52,025 nucleotides of DNA from Perlabentimonas sp964490015. GTDB taxonomy: Bacteria > Bacteroidota > Bacteroidia > Bacteroidales > Tenuifilaceae. The DNA lies in NCBI GenBank assembly GCA_964490015.1, contig CAZBBA010000023.1, forward strand, positions 1-52,025, in the 5' to 3' direction. The position numbers and the translations under genes were made by a program. Positions 1 to 8,441 of this stretch are shown piece by piece (position 1 is the stretch's first letter; each line of letters begins with the position of its first letter). A model generated the notes under the pieces. That model ran no database searches. It was not told the origin of the DNA and worked only from the letters and a program-made list of their open reading frames with translations.

Positions 1-1078
1 GTAGCTGATCAGCCACGTAAATGGCAGCCGACTCGCGGGTGTCGTTGGTATCCTTCTTAAACGCCCATCCAAAGAAAGCGATTTTCTTACCTGAGATGGT
101 ATTGTTAAGCGATGCAATAATACTATCGGCAAACCGGCGTTTCTGGTAATCGTTTAGAATGATAACCTGCTCCCAGTAATCGGCAACCTCCTGTAATCCT
201 AAACTTCTGCAGATATAAACTAGGTTAAGGATATCTTTTTGAAAGCACGATCCTCCAAACCCAACCGATGATTTCAGGAACTTGGGGCCAATGCGGCTAT
301 CGGTCCCAATGGCGCGAGCCACCTCATCGATATCAGCCTCGGTTTTCTCGCACAAAGCGCTAAGCGCATTGATAGATGATACGCGTTGCGCAAGGAATGC
401 ATTGGCGGTGAGTTTCGATAGCTCCGACGACCAAACATTGGTTTGCAATATCCTTTCTTTTGGAAGCCAATGGGCGTAAATATCAGAAAGGGCATCCATT
501 GCCTCGCGACCCTCGGCGGTGTGAATATCGCCACCAATAAGCACGCGGTCGGCAAAGTGCAGATCATTTATTGCTGTTCCCTCGGCCAGAAATTCGGGGT
601 TGGAGAGTATTTGAAATTTTACGCCGTTGCCCACATTATCGAGAATGCTTTTGATTGCCTGGGCAGTTCGAACAGGAAGTGTTGATTTTTCAACCACAAT
701 TTTATTCTCTGTTGCCACTTGCCCTATCTGACGAGCACAAAGTTCCACAAACTTAAGATCGGCCGCCATTCCCTTGCCTTTACCGTAAGTTTTAGTTGGG
801 GTATTCACCGAGATAAAGATCATCTGTGCCTCACGGATACCTTTCTCGATATCGGTGGAGAAGAATAGGTTTCGTCCACGAGCCTCGGCCACAACCTCTT
901 TTAGTCCAGGTTCAAATATTGGGAGTTTATCCAGATCCTTATGGTTCCAGTCGGCTATGCGTTGGGGGTTAATATCAACAACATTTACCTTAATGTTAGG
1001 ACACTTTTGGGCGATTACCGCCATGGTTGGACCTCCTACGTATCCGGCCCCGATGCAGCAGATGTTGGTGATTTTCAT
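1..1078 (-). CDS. ugd: UDP-glucose 6-dehydrogenase, partial (C-terminus beyond window)
   Basis: This enzyme oxidises UDP-glucose to UDP-glucuronate with NAD+, supplying acidic sugar for capsule or exopolysaccharide. Translating the minus strand from the ATG at 1078 gives an uninterrupted frame to the window edge, about 359 residues of a usual 430-470. Visible motifs are the N-terminal Rossmann loop CCIGAGYVGGPT, the segment ISVNTPTKTYG, EKSTLPVRTA, and the active-site motif GFGGSCFQKD with the catalytic Cys at residue 278, followed by AFFGWAFKKDTNDTRES. These motifs match the animal-type (eukaryotic-like) UGDH branch more closely than the short bacterial Ugd/TuaD type; human UGDH uses Cys276. 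It lies 130 nt downstream of the Wza-like export gene in the same direction, which supports a polysaccharide role. The last roughly 90 residues are not in view. Confidence 0.93.
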   Translation of the reverse strand, partial: MKITNICCIGAGYVGGPTMAVIAQKCPNIKVNVVDINPQRIADWNHKDLDKLPIFEPGLKEVVAEARGRNLFFSTDIEKGIREAQMIFISVNTPTKTYGKGKGMAADLKFVELCARQIGQVATENKIVVEKSTLPVRTAQAIKSILDNVGNGVKFQILSNPEFLAEGTAINDLHFADRVLIGGDIHTAEGREAMDALSDIYAHWLPKERILQTNVWSSELSKLTANAFLAQRVSSINALSALCEKTEADIDEVARAIGTDSRIGPKFLKSSVGFGGSCFQKDILNLVYICRSLGLQEVADYWEQVIILNDYQKRRFADSIIASLNNTISGKKIAFFGWAFKKDTNDTRESAAIYVADQL

Positions 1079-1208
1079 AAAATTTTTGTTTGTCCACAAA
1101 TTACTCAAATTTCCCCAAATTATTTAACACTTATTATTTGTGTCATCTGTGGATGGTTTTTTCGTATTATCAAACTCCTGAAATAAAATAGATTGGTAGA
1201 GATATTTC

Positions 1209-3641
1209 TTACTTAAACTGGTTAACAATTGTAATAATTACAAGCGATAGTGAGGATAGTGTAGTACTAATGGCCAGGGTTTCCTGTAGGCTGATCCTAT
1301 CTCTTTCGGGTTTTTCGGGAACAATTATCTCAGCACCGGGCTCAATTTTTGGATAAGATTTAAAGAATATAAAATTCTTTGTCCTGTCAACAGAACCGTT
1401 TGCATAAACAACAAAAACCTTTCCCTTATTCGCATTATCTGCAAAGCCTCCTGCCTGGGTTATGTAGCCCCTTAAGCCGGTTTTAGACTGGTAGCGAGTG
1501 GTAATAGGGTAAAGAAGAGCACCATTAACCCGAACCGTCTGCAATTCCTGAGGAATACTCAGCACATCGCCGTCCATTAACAGAAGATCATCTCTACTTC
1601 CTGGATTTTTAAGAATTTTCGCCAGATCGATATTGATATTTTGAGTGGTTCTTGAAATCTCAGAACTTTGGATAATTACATCTTGCGACTCCAGTTCTTC
1701 GATTCTTTTTAAGCGATCTTTTTGTGATGCGTCTACCCTGCGTGTAAGAGTTGCACCATTAATAAAGGCCTCATTCGTTAATCCGCCTGCTCTTTGAATC
1801 AGATCAGAAATTCTTTCATTCTTGCTGGTAATGGCGTATCCACCAGGGAATATTACCTCACCCTCAACTCTGACAATAGTTTGCTCTTGATATCCTGGAG
1901 ATTTTCTTACAACAACTACATCAAATGGTTCGAGGATAAATGCAGAAGCTTGATCGTCGATTGAGAGGTTTTCATCGATACTGAATGTGAAGATTCTTGA
2001 TAACACATCATCGGAGGTTGTGGCTAGTCTATCTCTAACTCTTCTTGCTACATCAATTTTTGCCAGCGAAGCAGCTTCGTTAAACCCCCCAGCCTTGCGA
2101 ATTAGTTCACCGAGGCTAATATTCTCGGCATAGGGGTATGAACCAGGATCTTGAATTTGTCCGAATATTCTTACCTTTTTGCTTTGTTGCAGCTCAAGTA
2201 TAGAGCTGATCATAACCAGATCCTCGCGCTGAAGCGGAATGTCGGTGGCACCACTTTCGGTTATGGCATTAAGGTTTACATCCAACACCTCAATTTCGAG
2301 ATTCTCCTTCTGCCTATAAATGGCAGCACGCGAGGTAAAAGCATCCTCCCTTAATCCTTCGGCACGGGCAATTAGCTGGGTTAGCGTCATTCCCTCGGTA
2401 AGGGCAAATTCCCCCTCACGGAATACAGCACCGCGAATTGTAACCCGGTTCTCGTAGCGTTCAAGAATCTTTCCAACCTTAATTACATCACCGTTCTTAA
2501 GCATAAACGATGAGAAAAGATCTGACTCAACGTTAAGGAGTTTTCGTTCGCTTTCGGTTTTACGATTAACCACAAGGTTTTTATAGAATGCATACGACGA
2601 AAAACCGCCAGCATACTTAACCAAGTCGCTCATGGTTTCGTGTTCGCGCATCTCATAAATTGCGGGGCGAATAACCTCGCCCGAAAGGATAACGCGATGT
2701 TTGTACGATCCAATGAAAATCATATCCTCATCCTGTAGGCGAATATTCTGGGAGGTTTCGGCTTTAAGCAGAAAAGCGTACAGGTCGATGTTTGCCACAA
2801 TATTCCCCGATCGCATAACCTTAATCTCGCGGTAGGTTCCATTTCCGCCAGGGCCTCCAGCATAGTAAAGTGCATTGAAAACTGTGGCAAAAGCGGGTAG
2901 GGTATAGGTGCCTGGCATGTAAGCATCGCCAGCTACGGTAACCTTTATGCTGCGAATATTCCCCAGGGTAACCTGTGCGAAAGTATTGGGTGTTGAGGCT
3001 TTCAGTCCGGAGTAGATGGTGGAAAGTCGGTTTATAATTAGCGACGAGGCCTTATCTACAGTAAGCCCACTAACCTGAATGGGGCCAAGATTTGGGACTA
3101 GAATCTGCCCCTCGGGCGTAATTCTCAGTTTTAAAGAGCTCTGCGATGCACCCCAAACCTCGATATTTAGTACATCGCCAGGGCCAACCTGGTAGTTTGC
3201 CGGTGTTGGGATATTTAGGCTGGGCTCAAAGGTGAGGTTTTTACGTTTAAATAGGTTCGATCCAAAAATATCAATATCATCGAGTTGCGCCTGGCTTGGG
3301 CTTTTGGTGTCGGCTTCGAACGACAGCTTGCGCTCTTCCACATCGCCCTGTCCCACGGTTTTCTCCTCGCCCATATCGAGCGCTGAGATTCTCTCGCGCA
3401 GCTTTAATACCTCGTCGTAGGGCATTCCCCTTGATATGGCCTCGGCCTCTAGCTCCTGCAGGGTCATTCCTGTTGATTTGGCGCGGCTTAGGAATTGCTT
3501 TACCTGTGCATCGGAGAGGTTATCGACCTTTATGGCGCTAAAATCAGCTTGGCTGATATTGATCTGTGCAATGAGTTCGGGTGAAAAGGAGAGGCTGAAA
3601 AGGAGAGCCAATCCTGCGATTAAACTTGCTGCTTTTTGCAT
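1209..3641 (-). CDS. Wza-like polysaccharide export protein with six SLBB repeats
   Basis: This 810-residue envelope protein is predicted to form or line the outer-membrane channel for capsule or exopolysaccharide export. It starts with a signal peptide (about 1-25, ending near LIAQ). The Poly_export domain begins near residue 149 (NYQVGPGDVLNIEVWG). About six SLBB-type repeats follow, recognisable by the repeated pattern V.G.V..PG.Y.......L..LI..AGG, the first near residue 232 and the last ending near 770. A hydrophobic C-terminal segment (LSSLSLVIITIVNQF) could be a membrane anchor. Wza of E. coli is about 380 residues with fewer repeats, so this is the long form common in Bacteroidota. The downstream UDP-glucose dehydrogenase fits a polysaccharide operon. 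The exact polymer is unknown. Confidence 0.9.
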   Translation of the reverse strand: MQKAASLIAGLALLFSLSFSPELIAQINISQADFSAIKVDNLSDAQVKQFLSRAKSTGMTLQELEAEAISRGMPYDEVLKLRERISALDMGEEKTVGQGDVEERKLSFEADTKSPSQAQLDDIDIFGSNLFKRKNLTFEPSLNIPTPANYQVGPGDVLNIEVWGASQSSLKLRITPEGQILVPNLGPIQVSGLTVDKASSLIINRLSTIYSGLKASTPNTFAQVTLGNIRSIKVTVAGDAYMPGTYTLPAFATVFNALYYAGGPGGNGTYREIKVMRSGNIVANIDLYAFLLKAETSQNIRLQDEDMIFIGSYKHRVILSGEVIRPAIYEMREHETMSDLVKYAGGFSSYAFYKNLVVNRKTESERKLLNVESDLFSSFMLKNGDVIKVGKILERYENRVTIRGAVFREGEFALTEGMTLTQLIARAEGLREDAFTSRAAIYRQKENLEIEVLDVNLNAITESGATDIPLQREDLVMISSILELQQSKKVRIFGQIQDPGSYPYAENISLGELIRKAGGFNEAASLAKIDVARRVRDRLATTSDDVLSRIFTFSIDENLSIDDQASAFILEPFDVVVVRKSPGYQEQTIVRVEGEVIFPGGYAITSKNERISDLIQRAGGLTNEAFINGATLTRRVDASQKDRLKRIEELESQDVIIQSSEISRTTQNINIDLAKILKNPGSRDDLLLMDGDVLSIPQELQTVRVNGALLYPITTRYQSKTGLRGYITQAGGFADNANKGKVFVVYANGSVDRTKNFIFFKSYPKIEPGAEIIVPEKPERDRISLQETLAISTTLSSLSLVIITIVNQFK

Positions 3642-3954
3642 GTTGGGCTTTTATTTGTTGTAAACTACTTCTTATTAATATGTGGGGATTTAAAAAAAAT
3701 GCAAATGTTGAGCAATAATTACACCAAAAATTTATTTCAACATCCCTTAAAAACTAAAACTCTTCAAATGTGTTTATTCGAGCAGTAGGCATTTCGGGTC
3801 GTTATTCATACTAAAGCGAATAAAGAGATTAAAAAACCTAATGCAGCACAAAAATAGGATTTTTTTTAATGACCACAACCCAAAAATATTGAATGCGATT
3901 TCTTAGCCTTTGTGTAAATTGAAGCCAAGGTTTTTTGTAGATTTGTAACCTGTC
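3642..3954. promoter_or_regulatory. Divergent intergenic region with candidate promoter for the flippase-like gene
   Basis: This 313-nt AT-rich stretch separates the divergent polysaccharide export gene and the flippase-like gene. No coding frame is convincing. On the plus strand TAGATTTG at 3938-3945 matches the Bacteroidota -7 element TAnnTTTG, but it leaves a leader of only a few nucleotides and the -33 element is not clear. I see no other structured element. Confidence 0.4.
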
Positions 3955-5046
3955 ATGAAAAAGTTTAAGATCCCCAAATCGGAGCCGACAGAGAATCCGC
4001 TTAGCAAGATAAAGCTTAGTCGGGCAATATATCCAGTTGTAATTGGTCTGGGTGTAGTGGGTTACATGTTTTACCGCGAGTTCGATCCGTACGTTTTTAC
4101 CTACATTAGCGTTGCCAAATGGAGTTTCCTTTGGTTTGTGGTTGCTCTTGCCCTAATGGCTTTTCGCGATATTGGGTACATTATCCGGTTGCTCATCCTT
4201 GCCGAAGGCCAGCTTACGCTAAGGCAGGCCTTTAGGGTGGTTATGCTATGGGAGTTCACCTCGGCCATTACGCCTTCGGCCATTGGGGGGACTGGCGTGG
4301 CCATCCTTTACGTGAATAAGGAGGGTTTAAGCATAGGCCGGAGTTCGGCCATTGTGATGGCCACCTCGCTGCTCGATGAGCTCTACTTTCTGCTGATGTT
4401 CCCTCTGCTGCTGATTTTTGTCAAGGCCAAGATACTCTTTCAACTGGGTGCTGGCGAGGAAATTTCGTTCGCCAACGAGCTCTTCACATTTGCCATTATT
4501 GGCTATGGGCTTAAGTTTTTGTACGTTCTCGTCCTTTCCTACGGTCTTTTCGTAAATCCACGTGGCCTCAAATGGCTTATGTTAATGATTTTTAAACTTC
4601 CAATCCTAAGGCGATGGAAACATGGCGCCAACGATGCGGGAACCGAGATTATCAAAAACTCCAGGGAGTTTAGATCTAAACCTTTCTGGTTTTGGTTTAA
4701 AGCTTTTGTTGCCACAGCATTATCGTGGACCTCGCGGTACTGGGTGGTGAATGCCTTACTCCTGGCATTCTTTACCGTAACCGATCACTGGGTTATCTTT
4801 GCCCGCCAGCTGGTGATGTGGATTATGATGCTGGTTAGTCCAACCCCCGGTGGCAGCGGTTTTGCCGAGTTTGTGTTTACCCGGTATTTAGGCGATTTTA
4901 TTCCCGTGGAACCTCTTATTCTTGGTGCTGTTGCGGTTGCTATGGCCTTAGTTTGGCGGCTAGCTACCTACTATCCTTACCTGATTATTGGGGCATTTAT
5001 TTTCCCAAAATGGATTAGAAGCAAATTTGTGGACAAAGAGGAGTAA
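3955..5046 (+). CDS. Lysylphosphatidylglycerol synthase TM-region/UPF0104 flippase-like membrane protein
   Basis: This 363-residue polytopic inner-membrane protein belongs to the LPG_synthase_TM/AglD2 family (flippase-like domain). Evidence is the spread of about eight hydrophobic segments and two family motifs: the N-terminal half carries ITPSAIGGTG and the C-terminal half carries SPTPGGSGFAEF. It lacks the soluble aminoacyl-transferase domain of MprF, so it is the flippase-like domain alone; family members are thought to move lipids or lipid-linked sugars. It is a single gene, divergent from the polysaccharide export gene and convergent with fumC, one base separating the two stops. The substrate cannot be told from sequence. 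Confidence 0.85.
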   Translation: MKKFKIPKSEPTENPLSKIKLSRAIYPVVIGLGVVGYMFYREFDPYVFTYISVAKWSFLWFVVALALMAFRDIGYIIRLLILAEGQLTLRQAFRVVMLWEFTSAITPSAIGGTGVAILYVNKEGLSIGRSSAIVMATSLLDELYFLLMFPLLLIFVKAKILFQLGAGEEISFANELFTFAIIGYGLKFLYVLVLSYGLFVNPRGLKWLMLMIFKLPILRRWKHGANDAGTEIIKNSREFRSKPFWFWFKAFVATALSWTSRYWVVNALLLAFFTVTDHWVIFARQLVMWIMMLVSPTPGGSGFAEFVFTRYLGDFIPVEPLILGAVAVAMALVWRLATYYPYLIIGAFIFPKWIRSKFVDKEE

Positions 5047-5047
5047 A

Positions 5048-6433
5048 TTACCTTCCAACCATTTTTAAGGGATTTACCAAGCTATCGAACTGCTGCTCGG
5101 TGACAAAACCTAGCCGCAAAGCGGCTTCCTTTAGGCTTAAGTTATCGGAAAATGCAAGTTTGGCAATCTGTGCCGATTTTTCGTAACCAGTATGAGGATT
5201 GAGCGCGGTGATTAGCATTAATGAGTTGTTGAGATTACTTTCCAAGTTCGGCCGATTGGGCTCAAGGCCATCAAGAGCATTCTCAATAAAGCTGTTAGTA
5301 GCCTGCGCAAGCAGTTCGGCCGACTGAAGAAAATTCTGAATAATCATCGGCTTAAAAACATTGAGTTCAAAGTGACCCTGCATGGCGCCAACAGCAATGG
5401 CTGTGTCGTTGCCAATTACCTGTGCGCACACCATCGTAAGCGCTTCGATTTGGGTTGGGTTTACCTTTCCGGGCATTATTGACGAGCCAGGCTCATTGGG
5501 AGGAAGAATTAGCTCGCCAATTCCGCTACGTGGCCCTGAGGCCATTGCCCGAATATCGTTGGCAATCTTCATAAGACTGATGGCAATCTGCTTTAGGGCA
5601 CCATGCGATTCCACCATGGCATCGTGAGCGGCTAGGGCTTCAAACTTGTTACAGGCGGTTGTAAAGGGATATCCAGTTAACTCTGCAATGGTTTTTGCAG
5701 CCAGTTCTGCAAACTCTTTGGGTGCATTTATCCCAGTTCCAACAGCAGTTCCGCCAAGAGCAAGTTCAAGAATATGCGGTAGCGTGTTCTCCAAAGCCTT
5801 TATGCCATGCTCAATCTGCGAGGCATAACCCGAGAATTCCTGTCCAAGGGTTAGCGGTGTTGCATCCATCCAGTGAGTGCGCCCAATTTTTACTATGCTA
5901 TCAAAATCCTTTGCTTTTGATGATAAAGACAGATGTAACGATCTAAGTGCAGGAATGGTGTGCTCAACTAGCATTTTGTATGCTGCAATATGCATGGCAG
6001 TGGGGAAAGCATCGTTGCTGCTTTGTGAAAGGTTAACATCGTCGTTGGGGTGAAGAACTTTTTGCGAATCGGTTAGCTGGCCGCCGCTAAACTGGTGTGC
6101 CCGGTTGGCAATTACCTCGTTGAGGTTCATATTGCTTTGAGTGCCCGATCCGGTTTGCCAAACCACCAGGGGGAACTGATCGTTGTGCTGCCCAGCAAGG
6201 ATTTCGTCGCAAACTCGTACAATAAGCTCTTCCTTGTGCTTTGGCAAAAGACCAAGCGAGTGGTTCACCAATGCTGAGGCTTTTTTCACAAGAGCCAAGC
6301 CATGAATAATTTCCATGGGCATTGCCTCTTTCCCAATTTTAAAGTTTTGAATGGATCGCTGGGTTTGCGCCCCCCAAAGCTTATCGGAGGGAACATTTAC
6401 CTTACCCATGGTATCGTGCTCAACTCTATACAT
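5048..6433 (-). CDS. fumC: Class II fumarate hydratase
   Basis: Catalyses reversible hydration of fumarate to L-malate without an iron-sulfur cluster. The 461-residue length is standard for FumC. The family signature GSSIMPGKVNP is present with the mobile-loop Ser317/Ser318, along with SQSSNDAFPTAMH, GRTHWMDATPLTLGQE and an N-terminal MGKVNVPSDKLWGAQTQRS. The start is the ATG opening MYRVEHDTMG, as in homologues. It converges with the flippase-like gene. A class I fumarase lies 2 kb upstream on the same strand, so the cell has both an oxygen-tolerant and an oxygen-sensitive isozyme. Confusion with aspartase (AspA) is possible in this superfamily, but the overall motif set reads as fumarase. 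Confidence 0.94.
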   Translation of the reverse strand: MYRVEHDTMGKVNVPSDKLWGAQTQRSIQNFKIGKEAMPMEIIHGLALVKKASALVNHSLGLLPKHKEELIVRVCDEILAGQHNDQFPLVVWQTGSGTQSNMNLNEVIANRAHQFSGGQLTDSQKVLHPNDDVNLSQSSNDAFPTAMHIAAYKMLVEHTIPALRSLHLSLSSKAKDFDSIVKIGRTHWMDATPLTLGQEFSGYASQIEHGIKALENTLPHILELALGGTAVGTGINAPKEFAELAAKTIAELTGYPFTTACNKFEALAAHDAMVESHGALKQIAISLMKIANDIRAMASGPRSGIGELILPPNEPGSSIMPGKVNPTQIEALTMVCAQVIGNDTAIAVGAMQGHFELNVFKPMIIQNFLQSAELLAQATNSFIENALDGLEPNRPNLESNLNNSLMLITALNPHTGYEKSAQIAKLAFSDNLSLKEAALRLGFVTEQQFDSLVNPLKMVGR

Positions 6434-6471
6434 GGCTTATAATGTTTATCAATTTTGATTTAGATATAACG

Positions 6472-6504
6472 AAAAAGGAGAAAGTGTAACGCTTTCTCCC
6501 TTTT
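6472..6504 (-). terminator. Rho-independent terminator after the GIN lipoprotein
   Basis: A hairpin with 13-nt arms at 6472-6484 and 6492-6504 (one G-U pair) lies 24 nt beyond the GIN gene stop. On the minus strand it ends in a T run. It also separates that gene from fumC. Confidence 0.75.
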
Positions 6505-6527
6505 GTGATTATAAACAATGATGTTGC

Positions 6528-7253
6528 CTATTTGTTTCGAATACGACCCGACCCCGAGACTTTTGCGTCGATTAGTGGATTTCCTGAGTACACGATGTCG
6601 CCACTTCCGACAACACGTGCATTTAATTTCTCAGATGCTTCGATGTAGGCGTCGCCCGAACCCGAAATGCTGATATCGGCATTTTGGAAAACGATGCCCT
6701 TAAGCTCCACATCGCCCGAGCCCGACACTCGCACCTTTGCTTCCTTTGCAGTGCCCTTGCCCGAAACTCCAACATCGCCCGAGCCCGAAATGCTCACATC
6801 AAGATTATCGACCGAAAGCATGGGGATAATGATATCGCCACTGCCCGAAACCCTAAGTGATAGTGAGCTGGTATTTATGGGTGTAATGCCCTTAATATCG
6901 CCCGATCCGGAAACGGATAACCCCTCAATTGTGGGCATGGTAATTTGGATTTTCACCTTAAGATCTTTCCATCCAAAGTTAACCCACCCCTCGGTTCTTA
7001 TCCTTAGTGCGCTGCCTCGTACCTCGGTGATCACTTCTTTCAGAAAATCCTTATCGCCCTCGATGGTGAAGCTAAAATCTTTGCCCTGGCTTAGGCTGAT
7101 ATCGGCTGGGATGGCCAGCTCAACTGAGGTAAAATCTTTTACCTCTCTTTTCTCCTCGGTGATTTCGCCGCTAAGTCCGCTAAGGCACGACGATAGAATA
7201 ATGGTAAGGCTGAGTATGGTGGCCGTACTTACCTGACGAATTACGCTTTTCAT
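6528..7253 (-). CDS. Head GIN-domain (DUF2807) lipoprotein
   Basis: A 241-residue exported protein with a lipobox (LSSC, Cys23), so probably an envelope lipoprotein. The mature part is the DUF2807/GIN beta-helical domain: the motif SGSGD (or close variants) recurs about seven times at 18-22-residue steps, giving a regular beta-solenoid ladder, ending in VSGSGRIRNK. The biochemical function of this family is unknown. I place the start at the ATG at 7253, giving a clean signal peptide; an in-frame ATG at 7283 would add ten residues. The GC-rich SGSGD-coding repeats create a long open antisense frame that is not a gene. A second GIN-type protein is at 39556-40287. Confidence 0.82.
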   Translation of the reverse strand: MKSVIRQVSTATILSLTIILSSCLSGLSGEITEEKREVKDFTSVELAIPADISLSQGKDFSFTIEGDKDFLKEVITEVRGSALRIRTEGWVNFGWKDLKVKIQITMPTIEGLSVSGSGDIKGITPINTSSLSLRVSGSGDIIIPMLSVDNLDVSISGSGDVGVSGKGTAKEAKVRVSGSGDVELKGIVFQNADISISGSGDAYIEASEKLNARVVGSGDIVYSGNPLIDAKVSGSGRIRNK

Positions 7254-7379
7254 AATTTTCTTGAGATTTTGATTTGATAGCATAACGACGATTTTTAGGT
7301 TAGAGATGCTGCACTTACTACGATAAAAGTTAGTAGGGGTGTTGCTATGTTGCTACACCCGTAGTTGGCTAAAGGCTTT

Positions 7380-8399
7380 TTAATCTTTAAGTGCGATTTC
7401 TAGTTCTTTAATTAGTTCTTCTTTGTTTGGTAATACATATGTAAATCTTGATGCAAATACATTGTTATCATAGCCACCCAAAATATATTCTGCGCCAACT
7501 TCATCTTTCTCGGCGCAAATAATTATTCCAATAGGCGGATTATCATTTGCATCATTGATTTCAGTCTTATAAAAATTCAAATATGCGTTAAGTTGACCTG
7601 CATCATGGGCCTTAAGTTTCCTTGTTTTAAGTTCAATCAGAATATAACTCTTCAGAATTTTATTGTAGAAAACCATATCCACGTAGTAGTGTGTATTGTT
7701 TATGGTTATTCTTTGCTGAGAGCCTACAAACATAAATCCTTTTCCTAACTCTAATAGGAAGTATTCAATGTGGCGAATAAGCTTCTTTTCTAAATCCTTC
7801 TCTAGTATTGGCTTGTTTTCGGGAATGCCCAGGAATTCAAAAACATAAGGGTCTTTTACAATATCATCGGGGTTTGCTAATTCTTGGCCTTTTTTCGCCA
7901 GTCGATTCACTTTTTCCTTATTCGCTTTTCCTGAGGATAATAACAGCCTTTCATAAAGAGAACTGTCAAGTTGCCTTTTCAACTCACGGACTGACCAATT
8001 TGCATTCACTGTTTCCTTTTCATAAAAGGCTCTTTTGTGCTTGTCTTCAATTATCAGTAATTCACAGTAGTGAGACCAACTAATTTGTCCAGACAGTGTC
8101 TGGACATCTTGATATTCAAGGTGGAATTTTCTCATATTAAAAAGGTTTGCACGAGAAAACCCAGAGCCTAATTCTTTGGTTAGTTGATTTGAAAGGCTTA
8201 AAATTAGCTGTCGCGATGATTTTAGGTCAAAATCACTGCTAGATTCAACGTCAACTATCAACTTCCCGATTTTCCAGTAGGTTGATAGAAGTTCAGTGTT
8301 GATACTCTTTGCAACATTCTTCCTGGCATCAGTTATAATTGAACGAATACTGTCTAGCAATCCTTCAATTCTTTTCGAAATATCAATTCCTTCTCCCAT
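7380..8399 (-). CDS. DUF1016/YhcG-type PDDEXK nuclease domain protein
   Basis: A 339-residue protein with the two halves typical of the YhcG family: an N-terminal DUF1016 helical domain (SINTELLSTYWKIGKLI; ISWSHYCELLIIEDKHKRAFYEKE) and a C-terminal PD-(D/E)XK nuclease fold (YYVDMVFYNKILKSYILIELK, giving the D...ExK pattern, then QLNAYLNFY). Members often sit beside type I restriction loci or in mobile regions, but no restriction, methylase or recombinase gene is visible here. The gene looks more AT-rich than the fumarases around it, which hints at transfer. It lies 42 nt downstream of the class I fumarase gene. Its role, perhaps DNA repair or recombination or defence, is inferred only from the fold. 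Confidence 0.87.
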   Translation of the reverse strand: MGEGIDISKRIEGLLDSIRSIITDARKNVAKSINTELLSTYWKIGKLIVDVESSSDFDLKSSRQLILSLSNQLTKELGSGFSRANLFNMRKFHLEYQDVQTLSGQISWSHYCELLIIEDKHKRAFYEKETVNANWSVRELKRQLDSSLYERLLLSSGKANKEKVNRLAKKGQELANPDDIVKDPYVFEFLGIPENKPILEKDLEKKLIRHIEYFLLELGKGFMFVGSQQRITINNTHYYVDMVFYNKILKSYILIELKTRKLKAHDAGQLNAYLNFYKTEINDANDNPPIGIIICAEKDEVGAEYILGGYDNNVFASRFTYVLPNKEELIKELEIALKD

Positions 8400-8441
8400 A
8401 AGGTAAAAGTAAAGATTTCTAGAAGTGATGCCAAATTCTTA

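Noticed and set aside
282..1186. Several plus-strand open frames within and beyond the UDP-glucose dehydrogenase gene
   Set aside because: The minus strand encodes a continuous, highly conserved enzyme here; the plus-strand frames are short and match nothing.
3232..3663. Overlapping plus-strand open frames opposite the SLBB gene
   Set aside because: They overlap one another in different frames and are antisense to a convincing signal peptide and conserved domain.
6667..7236. 189-codon open frame antisense to the GIN lipoprotein
   Set aside because: It exists because the SGSGD-coding repeats lack stops on the opposite strand; its product is a repeat shadow.
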